This document shows, piece by piece, positions 34,504-44,000 of a stretch of DNA of 64,000 nucleotides. A program made the position numbers and the translations under genes. This DNA comes from JAABRU01 sp050180235. GTDB lineage: Bacteria > Desulfobacterota > Desulfobacteria > Desulfobacterales > Desulfococcaceae. Position 1 is the first letter of the stretch; every line of letters begins with the position of its first letter. The notes under the pieces are model-generated. The model ran no database searches, was not told where the DNA came from, and worked only from the letters and a program-made list of their open reading frames with translations. Where the stretch lies: NCBI GenBank assembly GCA_050180235.1, contig JBFXEJ010000007.1, positions 1-64,000 on the forward strand, in the 5' to 3' direction.

Positions 34504-35049
34504 TCAGCGTTTGCAGTCTGCCCCCATCTTCATACCGATTTCCAATGCCCTGCGGTTGAGTTCAATGAATTCCGGGGGAATGCGGTTTTCCAGGGTTTTC
34601 ATCACAGATTCAGGTTTGACCACATCTGTCAGACCAATAACCGCGCCCAGCATACAGATATTGAAGACAATGGATTTGCCGATTTCATCCATCACGGTTT
34701 TGAACATGGGAAGCTGGATTTGACGGGCATCCACTTTGGTGTGCATTTTCACATACCGGGAGTCTGTAAGCAGCATTCCGCCGGGCCGGATGATGGGATA
34801 AAATTTGGTATATGCCTCCTGTGTCAGGCATACCAGCACATTGGGCTGGGTCACTTTGGGATAGCGTATGGGCGTATCTGCGATAATCACATCCGAGCGC
34901 GTGGCTCCGCCTCTGGCTTCAGGCCCGTATGCCTGTGCCTGTGTTGCCTCCAGTCCCTCAAACAGCACGGCGGCCTCTGCCAGAATGATGGCAGCAGTGA
35001 TCACTCCCTGCCCTCCTGAACCTGAAAACACCAGTCTGCATCTTTCCAT
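34504..35049 (-). CDS. korC: 2-oxoacid:ferredoxin oxidoreductase gamma subunit
   Basis: The 181-residue gamma subunit of a four-gene oxidoreductase that decarboxylates a 2-oxoacid (most likely 2-oxoglutarate) to its CoA thioester and reduces ferredoxin. The family signature FSGSGGQGVITAAIILAEAA is at the N-terminus, followed by AQAYGPEARGGATRSDVIIA. Its ATG shares one base with the beta-subunit stop (TGATG). Last gene of the operon. Anaerobes use this complex in the reductive or oxidative TCA pathway. Confidence 0.9.
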   Translation of the reverse strand: MERCRLVFSGSGGQGVITAAIILAEAAVLFEGLEATQAQAYGPEARGGATRSDVIIADTPIRYPKVTQPNVLVCLTQEAYTKFYPIIRPGGMLLTDSRYVKMHTKVDARQIQLPMFKTVMDEIGKSIVFNICMLGAVIGLTDVVKPESVMKTLENRIPPEFIELNRRALEIGMKMGADCKR

Positions 35050-35855
35050 CAGGATCGCCCTCCTCTGGCTTTTGCAATCACTTTTTCATATTCTGTGCAG
35101 TATTCGGGTTTTTCCCTTTGCACAAAAACTCCGCGTTCAATCAGAGCGGGATTTTCCTTTTTGGCAGCAGAACCCACCGGTGTGGTTCGGGTTTTGTACC
35201 ATTCCATCATCTCGGCTGCACTGCCCATGCGGTTTCTTCTGCCGTAATATGTGGGACACTGGCTCAGAATTTCCACCACAGAAAAACCGTCATGCACAAT
35301 CGCGTCCCGGATCAGTTCTGTCATCTGCTTTGCATGATAAGTGGTGGTGCGGGCCACATAGGTCGCGCCTGCGGCTTTGGCAAGTTCCGCTACATCAAAA
35401 TCATAATCAATACTGCCGAAAGGTGATGTGGTGGCACTGCATCCGTAACCGGAGAGCGGGGAATACTGTCCTCCGGTCATGCCGTAAATCCGGTTGTTCA
35501 TCACCAGAGCCGTCATCGCTATATTGCGCCGGGCCGCGTGAATGAAATGATTGCCTCCGATTGCGAGCGCGTCACCGTCACCCATTGGCACAATTACATT
35601 GAGTTCAGGTTTGCTCATTTTCACGCCTGTGGCAAAGGCCAGCGCGCGTCCGTGCAGCGTGTGCAGGGTGTGAAAATCCACGTATCCGGAAATGCGGGAG
35701 GAACACCCAATGCCGGAAACCATGACAATTTCATTTTTGCTCATGCCGAGCTGCTCCACTGCCCGGAGCAGACTGTTCAGCACAATGCCGTGACCGCAGC
35801 CCGGACACCAGATATGCGGAAAAAAACGCTCCCGGATATAATCTTTGACTGCCAT
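35049..35855 (-). CDS. korB: 2-oxoacid:ferredoxin oxidoreductase beta subunit (TPP-binding)
   Basis: A 268-residue thiamine diphosphate-binding subunit. WCPGCGHGIVLNSLLRAVEQ at residues 17-36 and VPMGDGDALAIGGNHFIHAA (the GDG...N cofactor motif) are diagnostic. RGRALAFATGVKMSKPELNV also matches KorB/OorB rather than the pyruvate enzyme. Two bases separate it from the korA stop. The beta subunit holds the active-site TPP and passes electrons to iron-sulfur centres of the complex. Confidence 0.93.
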   Translation of the reverse strand: MAVKDYIRERFFPHIWCPGCGHGIVLNSLLRAVEQLGMSKNEIVMVSGIGCSSRISGYVDFHTLHTLHGRALAFATGVKMSKPELNVIVPMGDGDALAIGGNHFIHAARRNIAMTALVMNNRIYGMTGGQYSPLSGYGCSATTSPFGSIDYDFDVAELAKAAGATYVARTTTYHAKQMTELIRDAIVHDGFSVVEILSQCPTYYGRRNRMGSAAEMMEWYKTRTTPVGSAAKKENPALIERGVFVQREKPEYCTEYEKVIAKARGGRS

Positions 35856-35857
35856 GT

Positions 35858-37006
35858 TTATACCCCCTTTCCCTGAATGAGCCGCAGGATATTTTTTATA
35901 TCTGTGGGTGTGATGAAAACGCCGTCAATGCGGTTTGCCAGCACCACCCGTTCCGGATCTCTGACAGCCCGCTTTACAGTACGGGTAAGCTGCCCCATGT
36001 TCATTTCCACCACCACAATATGCCGGGCCTTTTCGCATTTTTCCTCCACCAGACCATAGGGAAAAGGCCACAGACTTTGGAGTTCCAGCAGTCCCAGCCG
36101 TTCGCCCCGCGCACGGCGGTTTTCCACCACATGCAAAGCGGATCTGGCCGAGCAGCCGTATGAAATCAGCACAGTCCGGGCATCCTCCAGATAATATTCC
36201 TTATATCTGGTGATGGTTTCCAGATTGTTTTTGATTTTGTCGGTAAGATGCCGGAGCAGTTCATGCACCACAGAAGGGTTGCCGGTGGGAAATCCCCACA
36301 TGTCATGAAAAAGTCCGGTGACATTGTAACGGTGTTCACCGCCAAAATCCGACATGGGCAGGCGGCCATCTTCACGGGGCAGATAGGGATGATAATCCAC
36401 TCCGGTTTTTACGGAAGTGCGGAGCCGTCCCACAACCGGAATATCGCCCGGTTCCGGAACCACCAGTTTTTCACGCATATGCCCGATCACCTCGTCAAAA
36501 AGCAGAATCACGGGCGTGCGGTAGGTTTCTGCCATGTTGAACGCGTGAACCGTCATTTCAAACACATCCTGATGGGATGACGCGGTCAGCGCAATAATGG
36601 CATGATCCCCGTGTACTCCCCATCTGGCCTGATACACATCCCCCTGACCCGGGCCTGTAGGCAGACCAGTGGATGGGCCGCCCCGCTGCACATTGACAAT
36701 CACGCAGGGAATCTCTGCCATAATCGCGTATCCCAGACCTTCCTGCATGAGCGAAAATCCGGGGCCGCTGGTGGCTGTCATCACTTTGTGACCGGTCAGG
36801 GACGCGCCGATGATCGCGCAGATGGAAGCAATCTCATCTTCCATCTGGATGAATTTCCCGCCAATCTGCGGCAGCCGGGAGGACATCTGCTCTGCAATTT
36901 CTGTGGAGGGAGTGATGGGATAACCTGCAAAAAAATCAAGCCCGGCATACAGAGCGGCTTCCACACAGACCTCATTTCCCTGAATGAATTTTATTTTTCC
37001 ACTCAT
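35858..37006 (-). CDS. korA: 2-oxoacid:ferredoxin oxidoreductase alpha subunit
   Basis: A 382-residue alpha subunit. FFAGYPITPSTEIAEQMSSR near residue 30 and VNVQRGGPSTGLPTGPGQGD near 105 are the conserved substrate and TPP-interface motifs. The C-terminal domain (LLELQSLWPFPYGLVEEKCE) contacts the beta subunit. Its start overlaps the ferredoxin stop by 4 bp (ATGA), and it is followed by korB after two bases, so all four genes are one transcription unit. Confidence 0.93.
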   Translation of the reverse strand: MSGKIKFIQGNEVCVEAALYAGLDFFAGYPITPSTEIAEQMSSRLPQIGGKFIQMEDEIASICAIIGASLTGHKVMTATSGPGFSLMQEGLGYAIMAEIPCVIVNVQRGGPSTGLPTGPGQGDVYQARWGVHGDHAIIALTASSHQDVFEMTVHAFNMAETYRTPVILLFDEVIGHMREKLVVPEPGDIPVVGRLRTSVKTGVDYHPYLPREDGRLPMSDFGGEHRYNVTGLFHDMWGFPTGNPSVVHELLRHLTDKIKNNLETITRYKEYYLEDARTVLISYGCSARSALHVVENRRARGERLGLLELQSLWPFPYGLVEEKCEKARHIVVVEMNMGQLTRTVKRAVRDPERVVLANRIDGVFITPTDIKNILRLIQGKGV

Positions 37007-37230
37007 AATGCGGAAACCTCCTGTTCTCCCTGTGTTATGATTTCAATAGCGAGATCAGGGCAGCGAATCTCGCACAGTCGGCAGCAGATGCAGTCTTCGG
37101 GACGCGCTGCAAACACCTTTTCCTGCTCATCAAGTTCAAGAACATTTTTGGGGCAGAAATGCACACAGATGCCGCATCCCTTGCACCATTCCCGGTTGAT
37201 GAGATGTTGTTTCAGTTTGGCTTTGGACAT
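37003..37230 (-). CDS. korD: 2-oxoacid:ferredoxin oxidoreductase delta subunit, 2[4Fe-4S] ferredoxin
   Basis: A 75-residue ferredoxin-type subunit and first gene of the operon. Two CxxCxxCxxxC(P) clusters are present: CKGCGICVHFCPKNV (19-33) and CICCRLCEIRCPDLA (47-61). It would pass electrons from the alpha/beta core to free ferredoxin. AAAGGAT precedes the ATG at 37230 by seven bases. The long AT-rich spacer upstream probably holds the operon promoter. Confidence 0.92.
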   Translation of the reverse strand: MSKAKLKQHLINREWCKGCGICVHFCPKNVLELDEQEKVFAARPEDCICCRLCEIRCPDLAIEIITQGEQEVSAL

Positions 37231-37702
37231 GTAAGCATCCTTTTGGAATATTCCGGCATAAAAAATCAGGTAGTGGAACTTTTTATGCTGATTTTTTTAA
37301 TTTATAAATCAATATATTACATAAAATCAGCATGAACAGTATCATGGATGTATAGTATAACTGTCTGTATTTATTATATATGAACAAAAATCCGTATTTT
37401 TTGAAAACATAATAATATAAGACAGTTAAATTTTAACCAGTTCGTGCAGACCCACTACCAAAAATCAGACTCTTCAGAAAAACCGGGGTTCATGAAAATT
37501 TGTGGAAACTTACTTATTTATAATGGTCAGACTCTTTCCCTGTCAAGAAAAATATATTTGCAGGGATTTTATCCGCTGTTTTCTGAATCTAATTCTTGCA
37601 ATCTGTCTGCGGATATGCAAATAATTCCCTGTACCCGGTTTTTCGGACGGAAACCGGAATAATTTTATTTATTAACAATAATAAAGGCTTATGGAGGCAA
37701 AC
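37231..37702. promoter_or_regulatory. AT-rich divergent spacer with an 11-bp inverted repeat
   Basis: No gene is seen here. ATGCTGATTTT (37285-37295) is inverted as AAAATCAGCAT (37323-37333), 50-100 bases upstream of korD, and could be an operator or a 5' leader hairpin. The region is strongly AT-rich and should contain the korDABC promoter on one strand and the pstS-like promoter on the other. Specific -10/-35 boxes were not assigned. Confidence 0.4.
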
Positions 37703-38500
37703 ATGAAAAAGGCATTTTGTGGAATCTCTGTTTTGCTGGTATGTCTCATTTGTTCCGGGTCTGTCATGGCAGAAGAGATTACGATTGTCGGCACGGGAAG
37801 CGGAATGGCTCTGCTCCAGACGGTGGGGAATGAATTTGCCAAAACCCATCCTGACGTGAAAATCATTGTGCCGGAAAGTATCGGTTCCAGCGGCGGAATC
37901 AAGGCGGTTGGCACGGATCAGGCCTTGGTTGGCCGTATAGGCCGGAAACTTAAAGACACGGAAGCCCATTACGGACTGAGTTATATTCCCTTTGTCCGGC
38001 TGCCCATTGTTTTTTTTGTGAACAAAAGTGTTGGGATCAAAGATATTACCCCGCAGCAGGCCTGTGGTATTTACAGCGGGAAAATTACCAACTGGAAGGA
38101 AGTGGGCGGAAAAGACGCACGGATTAAAGTTGTCCGCCGGGAAGACGGAGACAGTTCCCTGCAGGTTTTGCAGGAATCGCTTCCGGGTTTCAAAGACATT
38201 GCCATCACAGACAAATCCAAAACCACTCTCAGAGATCAGGAAACCCTTGAATTTGTGGCCTCAAAAGAGGATACCATTGCATTCGGCACATACGGGGATG
38301 CAAAAGTGAATCAGGTTGATGTGCTGACTTTGGGAGGAAAAAAACCGGATGAGGCAGATTATCCCTATACAGGCAGTCTTGCGCTGATTGTAAAGGAAAA
38401 GAACTATACAGGAAATATCAGGGCATTTGCCGATTTTGTAACATCGTCTGACGCACATGCCATCATCAGGGAGGCCGGGGGACTGCCGTTTTTGAAATGA
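37703..38500 (+). CDS. PstS-like phosphate-binding protein
   Basis: A 265-residue periplasmic binding protein of the PBP_like_2/PstS group. After a signal peptide (residues 1-23, ending GSVMA) it opens ITIVGTGSGMALLQTVGNEF and includes VPESIGSSGGIKAV, the phosphate-loop SxGS/SSGG region, and GIYSGKITNWKEVGGKD, which is highly typical of PstS. The frame starts at 37691, but TGGAGG at 37692-37697 makes the ATG at 37703 the start. No pstCAB genes are adjacent, so it may work with a distant transporter or in sensing. Confidence 0.88.
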   Translation: MKKAFCGISVLLVCLICSGSVMAEEITIVGTGSGMALLQTVGNEFAKTHPDVKIIVPESIGSSGGIKAVGTDQALVGRIGRKLKDTEAHYGLSYIPFVRLPIVFFVNKSVGIKDITPQQACGIYSGKITNWKEVGGKDARIKVVRREDGDSSLQVLQESLPGFKDIAITDKSKTTLRDQETLEFVASKEDTIAFGTYGDAKVNQVDVLTLGGKKPDEADYPYTGSLALIVKEKNYTGNIRAFADFVTSSDAHAIIREAGGLPFLK

Positions 38501-38504
38501 ACTG

Positions 38505-38660
38505 CTGCTTTGCCAACTTTGATTTTATGAGCTGAAGCGTATAAAAAAAACCGGATTTTTTGGAAAAATCCGGTTTTTGCAACGCACAGATTCAAGACTT
38601 TGCAAAGTACTGCTGCTTTGTCAGGTCTGAAAATGCAGTTTGGGTGAATTTTCCAATTCA
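38505..38660. repeat. AAACCGGATTTTT hairpin repeat, plus fragment of the 12.3-kb hairpin
   Basis: A near copy of 12548-12668: CTTTGATTTTATGAGCTGAA, then the AAAACCGGATTTTTTGG hairpin (about 38546-38578), then CACAGATTCAAGAC. TGGGTGAATTTTCCAATT follows at about 38642. It immediately follows the pstS-like stop and may act as a terminator. The rest of the spacer to 38898 has no gene. Confidence 0.7.
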
Positions 38661-38898
38661 TCACTTCCTTCCCTGCGTTCATATTCATCTACACTTTTCA
38701 GCACCATGAGGGTTTGCATAAGCATGATTTTCAGAAAATTGAAAAAACAAATCATATCAATTTGTTAATCCTGTGAACTCCGGTTCGGAACTCCTTAATT
38801 TTTTTTAAGGAAACGGCATTGAGTCCAATCAGATAAATCAGCGTTCAGAAAATCTCATGGAACAGACAGGACTGTGCCATGAACTGAACCGGGGAAAT

Positions 38899-39873
38899 TC
38901 ATTTCTGTTTTTCATCCTCAATTTCTATCCCTTTTTCTTTCAGCAGGGACTGAAGACGCCTGAATTTCTCCTCAGTCTGTGCCGCCTTTCTTTCAGCCTG
39001 CTGCTTTTCCTTTTCTACCTGCTGCTTTTCCTTTTCAGCCTGCTGCTTTTCCTTTTCGACCCGCTGCTTTTCCTTTTCAGCCTGCCTTATTTGCTTTCTG
39101 TGCTTTTCGGCCTGCCTTCTTTGCTTTTCAGCCTTCTCTTCGGCCAGAGCAACCATCTTTCTGGCCTCCTCAAGCTGGTGCAGCCAGGTGTTGCGCTCGT
39201 ATACGGCCTCCAAGCGGCTCTGGTACAGCAGGTAGTTCCTCTGATTTTCCGAAAAATTCCGCAATACGTTCATAACCTGCCTCATTTCTTCTGTGTCAAG
39301 GATTTCCGGGAGACTGTCCGTGTCAGCATTCTTTCCCTCCCTGAAAAGATATATCCATCTGTCCTTTTCGGTTCCCGCTCTTTTTTTCTGTTTCCATTTC
39401 GGAAGCTGTAGAATATGGATTTTCAGATGATCCGTCAGGGACAGACTGTGTGCGGAGTCATAGATCTGAAAGCGCAGATGGCAGTCATCCGTGTCCGGAA
39501 AAAGGTTCCCGTCCACCAGCCACACCGAGATGACCGGACAGAGTTTCAGGTATGTGTCCCCGTCCTTCATCTGGGAATGGTATATGCTGCTCCAGGTGAA
39601 AAGCACACGGGAGGTCAGGGCCGCATGAACAGCCATCTGTATCTCAATCTGGTAACTGTTTCCCCTTTCATCAAGGGCCTTGACATCCACAACTGTCAGT
39701 TTGTCCCCGATGAACTCCTTTTCATTGTAGGGATTGAGTATGCTCACATCCCGGATACTCACCTCCGGTTCGAGCACGGCATTGAGGAAATGGATCAGGA
39801 GATTTTTGTTCTCCTCTTTTCCCAGTATGCTTTTGAAAACGCAGTCAACCTTCGGATCAATTCTGTGTTTCAT
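38899..39873 (-). CDS. Rpn-family PD-(D/E)XK nuclease with long C-terminal coiled coil
   Basis: A 324-residue member of the Rpn/PDDEXK_2 family (recombination-promoting nuclease, formerly transposase_31). The N-terminus RIDPKVDCVFKSILGKEENK and the active-site segment LTVVDVKALDERG...YQIEIQ (Asp and Glu-x-Gln) are diagnostic. After residue 230 it becomes an uninterrupted coiled coil with EKEKQQAEKEKQQVEKEKQQ repeats encoded by near-identical 21-bp units (about 39005-39110), likely variable in number. Such proteins are often multicopy and associated with genome plasticity. The ATG at 39873 has only a weak purine-rich region upstream. Confidence 0.85.
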   Translation of the reverse strand: MKHRIDPKVDCVFKSILGKEENKNLLIHFLNAVLEPEVSIRDVSILNPYNEKEFIGDKLTVVDVKALDERGNSYQIEIQMAVHAALTSRVLFTWSSIYHSQMKDGDTYLKLCPVISVWLVDGNLFPDTDDCHLRFQIYDSAHSLSLTDHLKIHILQLPKWKQKKRAGTEKDRWIYLFREGKNADTDSLPEILDTEEMRQVMNVLRNFSENQRNYLLYQSRLEAVYERNTWLHQLEEARKMVALAEEKAEKQRRQAEKHRKQIRQAEKEKQRVEKEKQQAEKEKQQVEKEKQQAERKAAQTEEKFRRLQSLLKEKGIEIEDEKQK

Positions 39874-40099
39874 GCGGCCTTTTCTTCTGTGTCAGCATTG
39901 TGCCATGAACAGTTTAAAATTATATCATCTTCGGCTGGAATGCAAGTGCGGATATGGCGGCTCCTCTTTTCCGCGGCTTAATGGCAGTGATGCAAAGCAT
40001 GAAAAAAAAATCCTGTCAATCCTTTAATCCTGTGAATCCCGGTTCAGACAATTGGCGGGGGTTACGCCATGCCCTGCGATACTGTTGCTTCACCTGTCT

Positions 40100-40485
40100 T
40101 CAGACGGAAAAAATATCCATCTGCCCTTTTTCCGTTTCAGAACCATGAGCATAATTTATTTTACTGTTTATTTCTTTTATTAACAAAGGGATGGATTCAT
40201 TTATGCTGTCCCATGAAATTCTGTCTGAAACACTGTCATAACCGTGAACAATCACATTGCGGAAAGCGATTATCTGACTGACATCTGAAATATTTTCAAG
40301 TTCTGAGGGATCAATTTTTTTATCCGGTTCAAAGCCTCTCCGATAATACCGAATTTGCGTTCAACAGCCGATTTTATCAGGTCATTGCTGCTGTATTCCT
40401 CAAAAGAGATGTTTTTTGCAAATTTAAGAATCTGATGACAGGCTTTCAGAATATCAATAAAACAGACTTTGGGATCATGCCTCAT
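40100..40485 (-). CDS. HEPN (DUF86) toxin interrupted by a frameshift in an A7 run
   Basis: HEPN-type RNase partner of the MNT protein. The frame from ATG 40485 reads MRHDPKVCFIDILKACHQIL to EALNRIKK and then stops at 40270 if unshifted. Slipping one base back at seven A residues (plus-strand T7 at 40315-40321) continues as IDPSELENISDVSQIIAFRN, then VIVHGY, ending at 40100 after 128 residues, the normal family length. The catalytic R-x4-H-x-Y motif (RNVIVHGY) lies after the shift, so the unshifted product is inactive. The heptamer A-AAA-AAA is a classical slippery site, so programmed -1 frameshifting, a pseudogene or a sequencing error are all possible. It overlaps the MNT gene by 11 bp. Confidence 0.75.
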
Positions 40486-40771
40486 AAAAAATTTTTCTTT
40501 CCTGATGTATATACCGGGACAGCAGGGGATTTCTGAGCCCGTCTTCCATAAGCAGATCACATTCCCGCTTAAAGATGTTTTCCAGTCCGTGTTTCAGGGC
40601 AAAATATCTTTTGAACTGGCTGGAACCCTCATGAAAAGAGAGCAGAAAATCTATATCGCTTGATTCACTGAAATCATTGCGCACAGCAGAACCAAAGATA
40701 TACAGTTTTTTCACTCCCAGAGTTTTGCACAGTTCGGCAACCTGATCTTTGTATGCTTTTACATCAATCAT
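40475..40771 (-). CDS. MNT-type minimal nucleotidyltransferase antitoxin
   Basis: A 98-residue nucleotidyltransferase domain protein. GSAVRNDFSESSDIDFLLSF is the Pol-beta superfamily GS...DxD motif (GSxxRxDF...DIDF). In MNT/HEPN modules the MNT protein neutralises the HEPN RNase, often by AMPylating a Tyr near its active site. The frame extends to 40831, but AAAAGGA about ten bases before ATG 40771 favours that start, removing 20 residues encoded by repeat DNA. Overlap with the HEPN gene supports coupled translation. Confidence 0.85.
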   Translation of the reverse strand: MIDVKAYKDQVAELCKTLGVKKLYIFGSAVRNDFSESSDIDFLLSFHEGSSQFKRYFALKHGLENIFKRECDLLMEDGLRNPLLSRYIHQERKIFYEA

Positions 40772-40813
40772 TATGATCAGTTCCTTTTCTGTCTGTGTCA
40801 GCAGATCCGGGCA

Positions 40814-40911
40814 GTCTGAACTCTGATTCATCTGATTACCATGATTTCATCAGTCAGTCTAATCAGATAAATCAGACAAATCAGATGAATCAGATGAATC
40901 AGAGTTCAGAC
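40814..40911. repeat. Perfect 24-bp inverted repeat with five AATCAGATR units
   Basis: GTCTGAACTCTGATTCATCT(GATT) at 40814-40837 is exactly inverted at 40888-40911, and 40861-40905 holds five tandem 9-bp AATCAGATG-like units. It lies directly upstream of the MNT/HEPN pair, where an autoregulatory operator would be expected, but may simply be a repeat element. The following stretch to 41013 carries AATCCTGTCAATCCTTTAAT, a dispersed repeat also at about 40010-40050. Confidence 0.6.
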
Positions 40912-41013
40912 AATCCCGGAAAAAAACAAATCCTGTCAATCCTTTAATCATGTGAATCAAGGTTCAGACAACAGCCCCCCCAAAAGGATCGAATAGTCAA
41001 ATAATCCAATAAT

Positions 41014-44000
41014 TTATTTGCCAGACCGCACCGGCAACGCACGCTTGGTGCGCGGAGTACCATTCAAATAATCCCAGTTCCGGTCGCCGAAGCCGAAATT
41101 GACGAAAGCCCACGACGGACCATCCTTTGTTTCCGCAGCCCACACCCATGTGCAGGTCAGGCGGATAAGTTTGGTTATGATATAATTTTCAAAATCTAAA
41201 TTGCAATCATATCCCTTTATCACGCCGTTTTCTTCACCCACAAGCGAATACAGTTCGTCCTGCGTGGGCATTCGCCAGCCCCCGCCTTTGTATGTTTTTG
41301 TGCAGTAGTCATAGGCCTGCTGCCAAGTCACAGCGCTTCCGTTGTCTGTGTCGGCCCAAGTTATGTCTAATTTTGTATCATAAACTGTTCCGTCTGTATA
41401 GGCAATAAAGCGGCCATCCCTTGCTTTTACGGTTTTTCCGGCAACTGCGCCGCTGTCCTGTTCTTCCTGCATCAGTTTATCCCGCCGTGCAAGAACCTTC
41501 TGCCGTTTTTCTGCGATGCCGTCTCCCAAAGACACAATTCCGCCCAGATTTTTTGCAGTTGTTTCCGCATTGGAATAGGCTTCTGCTGCGGATTTCAGAT
41601 TTTTCTCCGTTTCCGGTCTTTTCCCGGCCAGCCGGTCGCCTTCATCCAAATACTTCCAAAAGTTTTCCAAACTGCGGATATGCCCGGCTTTGGTCTTGTC
41701 CAGATACGTGCTGAGCAGACTGCGGTTTTCGGAAATGGCGTTTTCGGCTGTGTCCCGGTCTCCGTTTTTCACGGCCCGGAGAATGTTGGCATAAATCCCT
41801 TCAGCTTCTTTCTGTTTCTGAACACGTTCCTCTTCCTCTTTTTCCTTTTGGATTTTTGCAAGCAGTTCATCCCGCTTAGCCTTGACTTCATTCATTTTTC
41901 CCTGAATGCGGACGCTCAGTTTGATTTCAGCAGGCAGTTTCTGGGCAATCTGCTTTGCTTTTTCATACAGGGCCAGCACCGGGGCAAAACTTTCAGGAGT
42001 GGTTAAATCTGTTTTGGCACGGAGTTTTTCCGCATCTGTCATAAACCCGAAAAAGGTTTCCAATTGGCTCAAATGTCCGTATTTTTCACTGTCCAGCCAG
42101 TTTTTCAGCAAATCCCGGTTTTGGGAAATCATGCTTCCGGCATCATCCCATTTCCCTGAATTTACAGACTTTACAATCTCTGCATACCGGTTCTCGGCAT
42201 CTGTGCGCTTCTGCTGCGCTTCGGCCTCGGCTATGCGATCCTGCTCATCTTTTAACAGTTTTTCCTCAGCAATCCGTTCCTGCTCCTTTTTTTCCGCAGC
42301 CAGCAGATCATCCCGCACAGATTCGGCTGCTTTCAGCTTTTCCGATACCGCATCATGCAGGCCGGAAATGGAAAGTTTTCCGCTGATTTCCGCTGCTTTT
42401 TCATAATCGCTGACAATTTTTTCCTGCTCCTGCGAAGTTTCGGCTTTCCCTGCTTTTCCGGCTCTGTCATAAAAAACGAAAAATTCTTCCAAAACAGAAA
42501 TTTTTTCCGCAGCATCCGGCAGAATCTCCAAACCGGATTTCTTTTCGGTCAGCAGATTTTTTGCCTTCTCTGTTTCTCCGGATTGCAGATATTCCTGAAT
42601 GGTTTTCCAAATTTCTCCGGCTGCCCGGCGTTTTTCTTCCATTGGATCGGATTTGGGCGGCTCAGGCCGGGGCATTACAGGTTCCGGAGTTTCAGGCTGA
42701 ACCGGAGATTCAACGGTTTTGGTGGGCAACGCTCCGCTTTTGCCCACCCTACGATCCGTTTCAGAACGCATGAAATGCCAAACCCCGGCAAATAAAAGAA
42801 TCAGGCACAGGCCGGCCGCAAGCCATTTGCCGATGGTTTTACGCTTTTTATCCGTTTTTTGTAGGGTGGGCAAAAGCGGAGCGTTGCCCACCTTATCTGG
42901 ATTCCGGCTTTCGCCGGAATGACGGAAATCATTCTCATCGGAATGAGGTGAACCCCCATTGGTGGGCAACGCTCCGCTTTTGCCCATCCTACTTTCAATA
43001 TCATGTTTCAGGGGCCAGTAACGCCGGTTGATGTCCGTATGCTTTGGATGAACTTCCAGCACATCTTCCAGAATTTTCAGATATTTTTCTGATTTCCCGA
43101 ATTTTTTCTCCAGATCATTCAACCATTCCCACTTATCCGGCTTTTTGATCAGAGCCTGCACATACAAACCCTGTTTCCACAACTGTTCCGCAGAGGCCGA
43201 CACTTCCGCAGTCTGCACGCAGGAAATTTTCTCATGATGGACAATGGCAAAAACCTCAATCTCATATTTCCCCTCTTTGTCAAAACCGGGCAGGTCAGAT
43301 TCCCAGACCTGATTTTTTTCAGGCACAGGCCGGAAATCCGCAGATACAGGTTTCTCATTCACACTCAGATTCAGCCATCTTCCGCTGCGGGGCAGTCCCT
43401 TTCCCACAGCCTGCACATAAACCTTCTGCTTTTTCCCAAAAGACAGGGGCGAAGGCATTTTCAGACGCAGTTCTTTCAAATCCGGAGCAAGAAAATCCAG
43501 CAGTTCTCGGCTTTTATCCACCACTTTGGCAGAAGAGGGACGGTTTTCTGCACGCGGGGCCAGCATGGATTCAGTCAGAGCGGAGAATTCCGAAATCAGG
43601 GTTTCTGTATCCGGCAGGGAAACAAAATTCATGGGCAGAATGGTTCTGCCCCCCGGTATCAGCAGGCGGCGCAGGTGCTGCTCCAAAACCTGTTTTTCTT
43701 CCGCAGTCAGCCCGCCCACACTGCCAAATTCCCGGTTCAGGAAAGGATACCTGAAAAATGCTTCCTGTGCCTGGGTATCTTTGCCGGTAATCAGGGAATG
43801 GAACATCAGCCCCAGAGAATAAATATCCACTCTGGGCGTAAGGGCATACCGGGGTTTTCCATTGACAATCTCTTTGGGAAGCATGGTTTCAGGCGCAGCC
43901 CATTCCGGTGTGTATACCCTGGATTTTGTAAGTTGCCGGTGAAGGGGTTTCACAGTTCCGAAATCGGCCAGATACAGTTTGCCTTCCCGCACCAGCACAT

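Noticed and set aside
40771..40831. N-terminal extension of the MNT protein
   Set aside because: Partly repeat-derived, and AAAAGGA before 40771 gives a better start that matches the family N-terminus.
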